Source: Hormiphora californensis
Lineage: Eukaryota > Ctenophora > Tentaculata > Cydippida > Pleurobrachiidae
Direction of reading: 5' to 3'
DNA length: 64,000 bases
NCBI GenBank assembly: GCA_020137815.1
Contig: CM035351.1
Location: 6,913,315 to 6,977,314 of the forward strand
Position numbers and translations under genes: made by a program. This document shows, piece by piece, positions 23,701 to 37,700 of this stretch; within the stretch, counting starts at the first letter, position 1, and the number at the start of each line of letters is the position of its first letter. Under the pieces are notes generated by a model. That model had not been told where the DNA came from. It did not search any database and saw only the letters and a program-made list of their open reading frames with translations.

Positions 23701-26700
23701 TGAGAGAGAGAGACAGAGAAGTGTGTGTGTGTTCCAGCTGAGTCGAATCTGAAAGTGATAATGCAATAGCTCAGCTGCTGTACACATGTGTCCAGTACAC
23801 ACACGGACACACACACTCACCTCTCTCCCGTATCCATGTTAAGTCATCACATTGACACCAGTTTACAAATTCTTGCACCCGACTAGAGTTAGACAAATGA
23901 GAGAGCGAGAGAAGGAAGAACGGGCTTCCTACAGCTGGCCATTCTCTTCTAAAATCTTCTAACACACACAGACGTGTCTCTAAACAGTCATTTTTCCTGG
24001 TCCATACCAAACAGAAAACCACATTTTAATCCCACAATATATATGTACAGTAAGTAGGTCTCCAGTTCTCCCATGATACTCAGTATCAGTCTGATACTGC
24101 ATTCATATTACCCCGATATAATGTCCCCCAAGTTTGCCCCCATCATTACACCCCCTCCCTCTATTTCAGTTCAAGTACAATACGCTGGTGAGTGAGGCAT
24201 GTGAGATAATCAGGGATCGGGAACCCAGTGATGACCAGGGCGACAGTAAGTTACCCTCATTATGGGGGGCCGGGGGGGGGGGGGGGGGCAGTGATGACCA
24301 GGGCGACAGTAAGTTACCCTCATTATGGGGGGGTCGGGGGGGGGGGGGGGGGGCAGTGATGACCAGGGCGACAGTAAGTTACCCTCATTATGGGGGGTCG
24401 GGGGGGGGGGGGGGCAGTGATGACCAGGGCGACAGTAAGTTACCCTCATTATGGGGGGTCGGGGGGGGGGGGGGGGCAGTGATGACCAGGGCGACAGTAA
24501 GTTACCCTCATTATGGGGGGGGGGGGAATACAGAGAGTTTGGGGAGTTGTTCGTGGTGGCAGAACATGGGCTTCTCTTTCCCACTCTCCCCCTTTCTCTA
24601 CTCTCGCATTATCTCTCTTTCTCTCAGTTTAGCTATACTCTCTCTCTCTCTCTCTAACTATTGGGAACCTGGATGACCACCTTGTAATTACTGGGCTCTC
24701 CTTTTTGTCCCCTGGGTCTCCTACCTGTCCCTGGATCGTATTGTCCATTCTAAACTATCCATCTCTCTCTCTCACAGTGACTGAGTTTGGTATGTTACCG
24801 TTCTAAACTATCCATCTCTCTCTCACAGTAACTGAGTTTGGTCTATTCAAGCCTGATGAGGATGTCAAGAAGGGACAATGGCTGGATCCAAGGCGAGCCC
24901 TCGAGTTCTACCTCCTCCGTGCAGGGGTGAGTTATATCCCCAAACAAAGGGGAACAATATCTGTGTTATTGTTACATGATGCCCAGGATGATCACCAGCA
25001 ACATGATCAGCTGCAGCGCCCGCCAACTCCGTTCAAGTTGGGGCCCGCGCGCGCTCAGCAATGTGTTCGCGCGGCCCCTTTGTCCAAATCATTGCAAAGT
25101 GCACTCCCCCAGGCAGTGAGCTCAACTCTCAGAAATTAATGAGCCGCGCTGTGCCCCTGCAGCGTCATGTTTTCCCACGGTGTGCTCCAGACCCCCTTAT
25201 TTAACAATAATAACACCACCCATCAGGACCAACTGGAGTACCGAAAGAAGATCAGGCCGCTACGAGTGAAGATGCTGGACGAGAGCATTAAAACTATCCT
25301 GATAGATGACTCCCACAACGTCAAGGAAATCATCCGAACTACTTGTGAGAGGATCGGAATTAACAACCCTGACGAGTTCTCTCTGGTAGTAGAAAATGCA
25401 GATACGGATGAGATGAGCAAGACAGGCACCCTGAAGAAAGACAAAGGAGGGCTCCAGGAGAGAGATAGGAAGAAAATGGAGACACTGAGACGGAAACTGC
25501 ACACTGACGATGATATCCTGTGGTTGAACCACGACAAGAGTCTGAGGGAGCAGGGTATAGCCGAGGATAAGATGTTGTTATTGAGAAAGAAGCTGTTCTT
25601 TTCTGATGTTAATGTTGACAGAAACGATCCTGTTCAGTTAAATCTTATGTACATTCAGGTTAGTATCTCACCCAAGTAGCCATTTACCCTCTAACTAACT
25701 GGGTAGCCATTACCGGCTCTAACTAACTGGGTACCCATTTACCGGCTCTAGCTCCTGATCATACCCAGCCCCCTCTCTAAACAACTCCTAATCGTACCCC
25801 CCCCCCTTCCATAAACACTGTCCCCTATAATGAACACTGTCCCCTATAATAAACACTGTCCCCTATAATGAACATGGAACCCAAACCAAACTGTAACTCC
25901 GCCTCCTAACAGGATAACACCTGTGTAGTGAACGGAACCCACAAGGTGTCCCTTGAAGATGCCATTGAGTTGGCGGCTATCCGGGTCCAGATCCAGTTTG
26001 GTAATCACGACGAGACAAAACACAAGAAGGGATTCCTGGACATGAAGGAAATGGTTCCTCTGGAGTACAGGAAGGTTCCTGGCATCGAGAAGAAGATCTA
26101 TGCTGAACACAGGAAATTAATGGGAATGACTGAGCTGAACGGTGAGTTGTTGTTGTCATGGTTATGTGATACCATTAGGTTGTCATGGTTATATTTTACT
26201 AATCAAGATTTGGAATTTGATAGATTCGCCTCCTCGATTTGTTCCTTGTTGTGACATTTTCTTGTTTTAGGCAAACTGCGATACATCAAGCACTGCAGAG
26301 AGCTGAAAACTTATGGTGTGACATTCTTCTTGGTTAAGGAGAAGATGAAGGGAAAGAACAAACTGGTACCCCGTCTACTAGGTGAGTTGTATCTGCCCCC
26401 TGAGCATTGTAAATTATATAGTTCATCTCCCCTTTTCGTCCCCGTGGAAACCTTATATTCTGTACCCCGGTGTTACCATGGTTACCATGTCTTCTCTGAC
26501 CCCCGCCCCACAGGAATCACCAAGGAGAAAGTTATGAGGGTTGACGAGAGAACTAAGGAAGTCATCCAAGAGTGGCAACTAACAACCGTCAGACGATGGG
26601 CTGCCTCCCCCAACTCTTTTACCCTTGACTTCGGAGACTATTCCGAGAGCTACCACTCTGTGCAGACCCAGGAAGGAGAGAAGATCTCCCAACTGATCTC

Positions 26701-29700
26701 CCAGTACATTGATCTCATCATGAAGAACAAGACTGGTGGAGACAGGAGGTTAAGTGAGACTGATGAAGAGGCGACGGTTATTGAAGACCAGGTCCGGCCT
26801 GGACAGGCTGTAACGTTACAGAGTATTGGTGGAGACAGGGAGACAATGGACCAGAGTAGTATCGCCACCACTGGTGTGATGCATCCCCCTGAAGCCGGTA
26901 AAAGGGCCTTGGTTTCCCATCCAGATGCCCCTGATCATCTTATCACCGGGGGAGGCATCCATATTGGACATAACGCTGTCGTGGGACAGGCTGTGGATAT
27001 GACTAGTGCCAAGGGTAGCCCCCAGCAGGCCCATATCTCCAATATTATCACCAGTATTGATGATCTGGAGAGGGCTAAAAACGAGATGGCTTATCCAGCA
27101 GATCTGCCACCTCTGGGAGACAACATTGCCAGCAGACAGTGGCGAGAGATGATGTTTGATACCAGTAAACATAATATTCATAGTAACCTGGTGGCGAGTA
27201 ACACTGCTGCCTGTGGTATCTATATCAACACTCCCACTACTAATGGATCACCCAACTACCTGGCACTGGGTAAGTAACAACAGCAGATCAATATATTCCA
27301 ATTGTTGCCATAGCAACATGAATGCCAACTAATTATCCCCCATTCTCCCAGGAACGAATGTGTCTCAGTTGGTTTCTAACATGAAGAATGCAACCAAGAA
27401 CCTCCGAATGCTGATGACCCTGATCCCTGATGGGCCTGAGAAGGATAACCTGCTGAAGGCTGCCAACCAGGTCGCTAACGCCACCCAGGACCTACTAAAC
27501 GCTGCCAAGGATGGACGTGCCAATAGGCCCGCCCAGCAGGAGGCCATTGTTCAGATGTCTGAAGCCCAACAGGCTCTGTTGTCATGTCTGGGTGACCCCC
27601 AGCCTGACTCAGATCTCCAGATGAGGTTCCTGGACCACGCCAGGGCAGTCAGCCAGGCCGTTGGACGGCTGGTAACTGACTGTAAGGAGGTGGCCAGGGC
27701 ATGTTCTGATCCGGGGATGCAGGGCAATGTGATCAATGCCAGCAAGGATGCTGCCGCTAGTAGCAGTCAGTTGGTAACGTGTATCAAACTACTGGGACCC
27801 ACCATGCACTCACCACTCTGTCAGCAGCAACTTATGGAGGCAGCAAAGGTAAGGGAGGGAGTATTAGTGAAACGATATTATCTCAATATGATCATTTTAT
27901 TAACTACCCATTCTCGTGACCTCACACACAACTGAAGACGTTAAACACAGTGTTCTCGAAAACAAATAATTGATTTAGTACCATGATATAAACTCGTCTC
28001 ACACACACACACCTGCAGGTAGACCCCACTTCATCCATAATTCAGCAGCATCTCATCTCCCTGAACATCCTCCTCAATCTACACAGATCTATACGCAGGG
28101 TACACACAACAATCAAAACACTTGTTTTCATGTATTTACATAAGTTTTTTCTTGGTGACAACACATTTCTACATCCACTATCTCTCCCTACCTACGATTT
28201 CTACATCCCACTCTCCCTACCAGGGTGTCGCCTATGCGGTCGAGGGACTGGTGCACACTGCCCAGAACAGCTCCGACGATCAGGGTATCCTGAACAATGT
28301 GAGCAACAGCGCTGAGGACGCTCAGAAGGCACTGGACGAGCTGATCAAGTTCATCAAACAGACACCCCTTAGTGTCCAACAAGATGGTAAGATACCTCAT
28401 TCCTCACCCCGGCAAGATACCACGCGGCCTGCTCGAATAAAACATCAAAAATTGATGTTCATTAAAATCACCTAGATGATGTTATATCCCCCTCCTCACT
28501 AGGCCGAGAACTAAGTGCGGAGCAGATCCTGGATGCGAGTGACAAGATGTTCAACGCGATGGGTAACACCCCTGAGATGGTGCAGCAAGCCAAGGTTATC
28601 GCCCGGGCCACCTCCTCCCTGGTGCATGGTATCAAGCTGGAAGCAGAGAGTCAGAGTGATGGAGATACCCAGAACAAGTTACTGGCGGCTGCTAAACAGT
28701 TGGCAGACGCTACTGCCAGGATGGTCGAGGCTGCTAAGGCTGCTGCAATGAATCCAAATGATGAACAGTGCCAGATCGCCCTGCAACAGGTATATTGTAG
28801 ATCGGGTAATCATCTTTTACAGTTCTGTTCCGAATATTTCTATCTCTCTCCCCAGTCCCCCGACTCTACTAATTATCAACCCCAGACCACTACTAACCCC
28901 TATCTCCCCCACCCCAGACTCCACTACTAACCCACATATCTCTCCCCCACCCCAGACGACAGAAGACCTGAGACAGGCTGCTAACAATGCCACCAGTGAG
29001 AACATGAAGAGCAAGCTGATGGTGAGGTTGGAGGAGCAGGCCAAGATGGCCACCTCCGCCAGTACCCAACTACTGGCAGCTGCCAATGGCACTGAGAGAT
29101 GCAATGGGAACCCCTCTACCCAGGAGGCATTATTGTCACAAGGCAAGGTGCTGGGTGATAGTATTAGCAAGCTGGTTGCTGCAGTGGGGGCCTTCCATAA
29201 GGATCCGAACAGCGAGAGTGAGCAGCTCAATCTGGTGCAGTGCTCACAACAATTCGTTACGGTATGTTTTTTAAATGTTGTATGTCTCGTTAGTCTATCA
29301 CTTTTAGCCCCCTTGTTCATACAGTCAGAGAGACTCAGCCCTTGTAACTTCTCTAAATACCCCCCCCTCTCTCCAGCCTGCTACCCGGTGTATCGCTGCA
29401 GCCAAGTCAGCTGTACCCCATGTAACGGACCAGGCAGCTGCCCTGCAGTTGGCCAACTTCAGCAAGGGCTGTGCCACTGCCCTGGTTAACCTCCGAAACG
29501 CTGCAAACAGGTGAGCACTTCCATCATACTCAACAGTATTGATCCCACCCAAGGAATAAAGTATTGATCCCACCCAACATTTAAATACAATTGTCGGCAC
29601 TATGAGTAGCTAGGTTGTAGCGAACACAATAACACCACACCTCCATATCTCAGGGCGGGAGAGAGTTTCACTGTACTGAATGTTGACAGTGCTCTCCAAC

Positions 29701-31755
29701 TATTGGACAGTGTCCGGGACAAACTCAAGGATGTGGAGAGGAGTGTCAGTGATGAAACCCTCAAACCTCTTCCTGGCGAATCGGTAAGAGTTATATACAT
29801 CCCCTGGTGAATCTCTCATAATTTCTTGGTTATATATATATATTCATATTGCTAGTTGTTTTTGACCAAAAAATAATCCACTCTTAGTCGCAAGGAGAGG
29901 TGTCAACAGTAAGTTTAGTACCCACGTGTCTATCTCTCTCTTTCTCTGCGTGTTTGTGTGTCTGTTTGAATACATCCTACTAGCTAATATCTTTCTTTTA
30001 CCCGTGGCACATACTGTGATTCATATAAATGTTTAGTAGTGGAATTATAGTGGAGTATATGTAATGGATGGTTGGTCTGCCTGTAGCACCGCTACTAATT
30101 ATCATGTCTTACTATTGGGTAAAGCTTGGTGGGGTCCATGGCACAGTTGATACTTGATGTTGATACTTAATTACTAATTATCTGTTCTCATTAAATGTAT
30201 GATCCCATAAAACATAACACGTGATGTTTACTGAATGTAGTGTTTGTAGAATTCACATGATTAGTGAGAGTGATGTTAAACCCTTCTAATGCTATTTCTC
30301 CATTTTATATCTGATTGGAACAATATAACTACTCTCATAACATGTCCTCCTCACACAGGCTGATAGTTGTACAGCTCAACTGTATGCAGTTAACAAGGCC
30401 CTGGGAACTTCCATGGTTCAACTACTGACAGCCGCTAACCAGGGAAATGCCAACTATACTGGTACGAAATTGTTTTAGTTGTTTTTACCGAACCCTCACA
30501 GCGGTGTGAGCCATGCAATGATTTAGTTACAATTAGTGCTTCTTCTGGGGTTAGAGGAAGAGGTTACTCACCCCCTCTCCTCTCCCCCCGTGCAGGTATT
30601 TCGGCCCGTGAGACAGCCAACCATCTGGGAGACCTAGTAGCAGCCGTACGTGGTATCTGTGCCCACATCCCTGACAAGAACTACCAGTATGTGGTGTTGG
30701 ATAACGCTAAGGATGTGGTAGACGAGGCTGAGAGAATGATGCAAACTAGCAAGGCCCTACTGGAGAACCCTGATGAGATAGATGGACAGAGGACCCTGAT
30801 GGAGGCGAACAAAGCAGTCTCCAATGCGATCAATAACTTGTTGAACTCTCTGCCTGGCCAGAAGGATGTAGATAGTGCTATCAAGGATGTGGCGAGGGCT
30901 AGTGTGATGATAACTGATAGCCAGTTCCCACTTACCAAGGTAGGATAGTTACTAATTAGTAATTGCCCATTCTTTTAATTAATTAATGATTACCCACTCT
31001 TTTAATCTCCAAGTAGACCAAACTTTAGCTTACATCTCTCTCCGAACCGGGCCAAAGCAGCGTCCGTGATGCTACAGTCATTTAGTAGACCATACTATGA
31101 TATGCTCCCCTCACATCACCATCCCTCCACCAGGGACAAGATTTGGCTGAGCTCCAGAACGTTGTATCAGATGATGCTGCCAAGTTGAACCAGGTTGCAA
31201 GTGAGCTAGTAGCCGCTAGCAGGGTCTCCCCTGACGACCTCTCTGCTGTCGCCAATAACTTTGCGAACGCTTACTCCGATGTCATTAACCACAGTATGAT
31301 GCTGGCTGGTGCGACAAAGGTACGTATTGAGTTGTTGTTCTTCACTCACGAGCACTCATACTGTCGACCATATAATTGCATTGATGAAAGAAGCGATAGT
31401 TCGTTCTTTTGGGCTTCCCAACCCGACACAGAAGAAGAATGATTTGGATGGAACCTATAGATCAGTATATCTAACCCAACAACTCCCCCCTCCTCCAGGA
31501 CCCCGAGTTACAATCTGAGGTTATCATGCAGCTCAAGAACTGCCAGAACTCAACCAACAAGCTGCTAAGTTTGAGCAAGTTGTGTGTGGCTGACCCTACT
31601 ACACCGCATCTAAAGAGTAACCTGACAGCAGCTGCTCGAGCTCTCACTGATAGTATCAATAACCTGCTGAATGCGTCCACTAGTAGTGTGCCTGGACAGA
31701 AGGAATGTGATAATGCCATCAGGAACCTTGAGGTAGGAACAGTGGAGAGAGATAT

Positions 31756-31786
<31 letters not shown>

Positions 31787-34700
31787 GGATAGAGAATTAG
31801 TACTTAAATGGAGAGTACAGTTTGAGAACACTAATACCATCATCTTCACTCCTCAGACTCTGAACAACAGTCTCCAAGACCCAAGTGTACCCATGAACGA
31901 AGAGAACTTCTTCGATTGTATCGAAACTGTTGTCGACAGTCAGAGGATGCTAGAAGATAATCTGAAACAGCTACCCAACCTGGCCAAGGCTAACGATAGA
32001 AAGGCCTTCGCGTCAGCTATTGATGAGATTAACGGTGCCCTTGCTGCCCTCCAAGGTGCCGCAGCCCAGACTGCTTATCTGGTTGGTGTGTCCGATCCTA
32101 ACAGTACGGCTGCCACTCCTGGTATTGTGGACCCCCAGATCTACATGGATGGACACAAGGAGATCAGTGCTGCTCTGGAGCTACTCTCACAACCTGATAT
32201 CACCCAGCAACAGGTAATTGTAGCTCTGGCATCTGACCCAAGTACAGGGGGGTACGAGCAGTTATATATTTATTTTATGACATTACTCCCACCATTATTC
32301 TTGCCAAATATGTACAATTAATATCTCCTATCCTCTAACAACTGGACTATTTCAGGTGTTAGCAGCTGCCACTAAGATTGCCCAGTACACATCTAAGCTG
32401 TGTAACGCGTGCAAGTCTGCCTCCCAGAAATGTGAGAACCCAGTTGCTAAGCGACACTTTGTCCAGTGCGCCAAGGATGTGGCCAACTCGACCGCCCAGC
32501 TTGTCAAGGCGATCAAGGTTCTGGCTAGTAAACTACCTCCAGACAACAGGAAGGGAGTGGCAATTCCCCCACTAGTTGAGGAAAGGAAGGCAGTTGCAGT
32601 TGCTAGTGCCCCTCTTCTTGATTCAGTGGAACACCTCCGCAACTTTGCCCTATCCCCCGAGTTCGCACCTGTCCCCGCTAGGATCAGCGCTGAGGGTAAG
32701 ATGGCTCAGGAGTGTGTGGTGGTGGCGGGTAAGAACCTGACAACGAGCAGTATCAAGATGCTCACCTTCTCCCGGTCCCTGGCCCTCAACCCTAATGATG
32801 CGAACAACATGCAGCTGCTCATCACCCAGGCCAAGGCAGTCAGCAACTCTGTCCGGGACCTCCTGGACCAGGTGAAACAGAACGTGCCCGGACAGAAACA
32901 CTGCGATGAGGCCATGGAGAAGGTGAAACTGGCATCCAATGAAATGGACCAAGCTGCCATTGCTGCCACTGCTGGGCAACTAAAACCCCTGGAAGCAACG
33001 GATCTCCAGGGATACCAGACACAACTCAATACTGCCACTATCGAGATCAAGGATCTTATTGAGCCCCTCGCTGACGCTGCTAAGAGTCACCCAGAGAGAC
33101 TGGGACACAATGTAATCACCATGTCCCTGTACTTCGAGCCGCTCAGTAAGGCTACCATTGGGGCTGCCTCAAAACTTCCCGATATGACGCGGCAACATGA
33201 CCTCTTCTCTCAGGTAATTATATTTGCTGTGCTTTATCCCTACAAGATTTCTCCTCCCCCGTTTTCTAACCCCCTACCTATAACACCGCTATATTTCTAA
33301 CTCCCCTCCCTCTCCAGGCTCGAACGGTAATGGAAGCCATGTCAGATCTCCTCCAGACTGCTAAGGATTGCGGAGGTAACCCTAACGCCACCACCCTGCA
33401 CCCCCGACTAGATGAGAATGTGGAGAGTGTAAAGGAGGCGATCCAGGACCTGACAACAACCCTGGACATGTCACCAGAGAGTGGTCTGAGTACCAGTATC
33501 ATCGAGGCAATCCAGAAGAGCAGAGGAGCCCTGGGTGAGCCAGTTCCTGATGAACAGTGTGAGAGTGTGATGAGTCAGCATGAGGCGATACTGGATTGTG
33601 CCAAGGCGATTGCCAGGGCTAGTCAGGATATGGTTGGCAAGGCTTCCATCAACCCTGATTGCCTCTCTTCTCTCGCTCAGGTAGGGTTGGGAGAGGTACT
33701 TTGAAATATCTCTCAGTTTCACTAATTTGTGACCTTCCTTCCGCTTGTAACACTTCATGTGTAACAGATATTCCCTCTCCCGCTCAGAACATCTCGGAAC
33801 AGTACGCTACGATGGTGGAACACGTCAGGAAGTGTGCCGACTCCCCCGGAGCAGAACCTATCAGGGACTCAGTTAACCAGATCGCAGATCCCTGCTCCGA
33901 GCTGGTCAGAACGAGTGCAGTGGTACAAAGCAACCCCAAGGATACCATCTCAAGGCGGGAGTTGTCCGACCATGCCAAGGGTGTTGCCCAGGGTGTCCAC
34001 TCCATTATCCAGTCCCTACAACAGGGCAGCCAGGGAACCCAGGCTTGTATTGATGCTGTTGCTGTTATCAAGGGTATTGGGGGTGATCTGGATACTATCG
34101 CCATGTTCGCAAGGACTGGAACTCTGGAGAACACCGGGGAACCTTTCTCAGTACATCGGGAGAACATTCTAGGTGAGTTTTTAATTTTACCATTTTGGAC
34201 GTCCATACATACTGCCCGGTGTGAAATCTACTCCCAACCTGTTGTAGCTCTTCCAGGAATCACATCACCAACCCTCTCTTCCAGGAACTGCCAAGAAGTT
34301 GGTAGAGAACACCAAACAGTTGGTATCAGGTGCTGGAGCTGACCAGGCTGCCCTCAAGGAGGCTGCCCTGGCTGCCCAAGAGACCATCAAGGACTTGGCA
34401 GATGCGTCCAAGTTGGGTGCTGGTGCATTGTCTCTTGATGATGTGGAGACCCAGGTAAGACAGGGGGTAACTTCTAAGGTCACGTGATGGTGATGTCATC
34501 ATATCATCTCTACTCTAATTGAAGGAGCTGTAAAAGACCCCTATTCTACCTCTTTCTACCCCATTCCACCCCTCTCTCGCTTCCCTCCAGGTTATGTTAT
34601 TGAACGCCTGTATGGACGTTGCCAAGGCCCTGGGTACCCTTATTGACAGCACAAAAGATGCCTGTGGTAAGAGTAGTGATGATGCCTCAATGGATACTCT

Positions 34701-37700
34701 AAAGGCTAGCGCAAAGGAAATGATACAGAGTGTCAGTTCTCTTTTGAAGACCGTCAAGAGCGCCGAGGACAAGGCAACTAGGGGAACAAGAGCTCTGGAG
34801 ATCGCAGTGGATTCCGTATCCAATGATATCAAGAGTCTTGACAACAGTGGTGTTTCTGTACCTCCTGCCTCCCCTGAGGTAACTATGAGGGGTGTATTTG
34901 TTTCTCTCTCTCCCCGCACGTGCAAGTCTAGTCTCTCCCTCCCTCTCTCACACGTGTATAACTGTGTACCTGTACCTAACTGTAGGAAGAAGACTCAGAT
35001 GAATCGGATTCAGAAGTTCTAGAAAGTTCTATCCTACGAACGAAAGATCATAACAAGGGTGTCCATGCTCTTGCTCAGGTTCCCCTCCGCACAAAGATTA
35101 AACCTCAGATTCCCATACATGGCTTTAAACTCTCCCTCCTCAGATTTTGGTTGTTTTGTTTGGGTCTGAAAATCATCGGTGTTATACTCTATCTTGCTAA
35201 CGCAGCCCTAACAATATGATGAATACATAGCATAATGATTGTGACAAATCTCTCCCTCTCTCTTTCCAGGATTTACCTAATTCTCTAATGCCCCTCCTCA
35301 CACATTCCTCTTTCCCAGGACCTTATCAGGGCGGCCAAGGAGATCACCCAGGCCACGACTAAGGCAGTGGCAGCTGGAAGTTCGGCTAAACAGGATGATA
35401 TTGCTGCTGCGGGTAACATGGGTAGGAAGGCCATTTCTGACATGTTGACAACATGCAAGGGAGCCGCTCTTGGTGCAGAGAATGAGGCGCTCAAGATCAA
35501 GGTGAGTGTTTTTATAAAGGAGTACTGAGTGTTTTTATGAAGGAGTATTGAGTGTTTTTATAATGAATGACTTGTCCCTCCATTCATGAATCATCCCAAT
35601 AATAATTGACCTGAGCAGTGCCAGTTTCACTCCAAATGTTTACACTACCAGACCACAACCAACCTCCCCCTCTCTCTCCCGCCCAGGTACTACAATCAGG
35701 CCGAAGTTGCAGTATGGCCTACAGGGACCTTCTGGAGTATCTCTGTGAGTCCCTCTCCGGGCCGGGCTCCGATACTGGCAAACTGAAGGACCACTCCATG
35801 AAGATTGCTGACTGTGTCTCTAGTCTGATCGGGTGTGCAGAGGTATGTGTTTAGTATAGTAGGCTACACCCCCACCCTTTGTTTGTGGTATATTATGCAA
35901 ATTCTCGTGATGGGCTGACTATGGGGGGCACACATGCGTGTATCTGGGGGGTGTGTGAGTTTCCACCGACAAAGATGTTGTTTTGTTGCAATGATACCAA
36001 CAGAAGATTGGACAGACACACAACAACCGAGGCAGGACCTAACTGAGCCCGGGACGGGATATGGTCAGGTGACAGAAGATCAGGATACTGATGTAGTACC
36101 AGGTTTGATTCCCACTATCTGGGCTCAGCCACTGCCCCAGAGTATACCAGAAACAGAAATACTACCACCTAGAACATCTACAGTTGCTGAACCAACACCT
36201 TCCTACTGCTCTCTCCTGACTGACTCCCATGATCACATTCCAAGCAAGGCTGATCAAGTAGTGGCTGATCAAGTTCCAAATAGCAGCAGCAGGGATGATG
36301 AAGTAGTGGGTGACCAGGGATGTCAGACAGATTGGAGTTTACTGCCCCAGAAGGGAGAGGGTGATATGGTCTGGGAGTTGCTGCAGGCACTGCATCGAGC
36401 CAGGGAAACCATTGAGCGTGGTAGTATGGAACGGGAGTGTTATAGCAGTAGTAGGGTAGATGAATTAGTGGGTGGTGGGAATTATGGTACATATACCAGG
36501 GATATCAGTCATAGTGGGAATGATGGTACTGTACCATATGTAACAGATGTCCTGGAGAATGATGGTAGTACAGATGTACCGGATAATGAGGGACATAATT
36601 CTAGTTGTTTTGAAGACCGTGACACTTCATCGGGAAGACAAGAAGACAAAACAGACACCTCATATCATAGTGACAATGTAAACTCAACAACAAACTACAC
36701 TTTGATTTACATTCCTAACAATTTATTCCTCTCTCTCCCTCTCTCCCCTTGTGTACAACTTCTTCTCTCCCTCAGGAACTAAAATCTGGTGACGACTGGG
36801 TGAATCCTGATGACCCTAACGTTATTGCGGAGAATGAACTTCTCAATGCTGCTGCCAGCATTGAAGCAGCCGCTAAGAAGCTGGCAATGCTCCAACCACG
36901 TTAGTTTCAAAAAGGGGTCTTCGATAATTAGACGGCCGTTCAGACGACACGGTGTCCCTTAACCTAGGCCAACATCTGACGTTTATTACTTATTTTCCAG
37001 GATTGTACCTCACAGTGATATATAATTCCCAAATCTCCCCAACAGGAAAGAAGACCAAGCAGGTTGATGAGTCTCTCAACTTTGAGGAACAGATCCTGGA
37101 GGCTGCTAAGGCTATTGCCGCTGCTACAAGTGCCCTTGTGAAGACTGCTACAGCTACCCAGAGGGAGCTGGCTGAACAGGGCAGGGTGAACCCTAACGCT
37201 AGTGTCAGGGAGGGATCTGTGTGGAGTGAGGGTCTGGTTGGAGCCGCTAAAATGGTTGCCAACGCTACCAGTACTTTGTGTGAGGCGGCCAATGCTGCTG
37301 TACAGGTAAAGACTGTAGTGATAGTTGTAGCAGTAATAAAACCCTAGAATTCCCAGATATGCCCTAAGTGTAGAACACCCCATCAACCCCCTTCTCTCTC
37401 CACTCCTAAACCCCCTTCTCTCTCCACCCCATCAACCCCCTTCTCTCTCTCCACCAGGGTAACGCCTCAGAGGAGAAGCTTATTGCCTCTGCTAAGGGGG
37501 TGGCCAACTCCACCGCCCAACTCCTCCTCGCCTGTATGGTCCGAGCTGATCCACATAGTGCCAACTCACAGCGCCTCCAGACTGCTGGTAGCAAGGTCAA
37601 GAAGGCTGCTGATACACTGGTGAAGGCCGCCCAAAATGCTGCCGTATTTGAGGAACAAGAGGTTAGTTTAACTTGGGATAGCTTTGTTTGCAACTAACCC

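Noticed and set aside
28019-28098. Possible talin exon after an acceptor-like CTGCAG
   Set aside because: Its translation does not match the rod; the segment at 28224-28386 does and keeps the phase.
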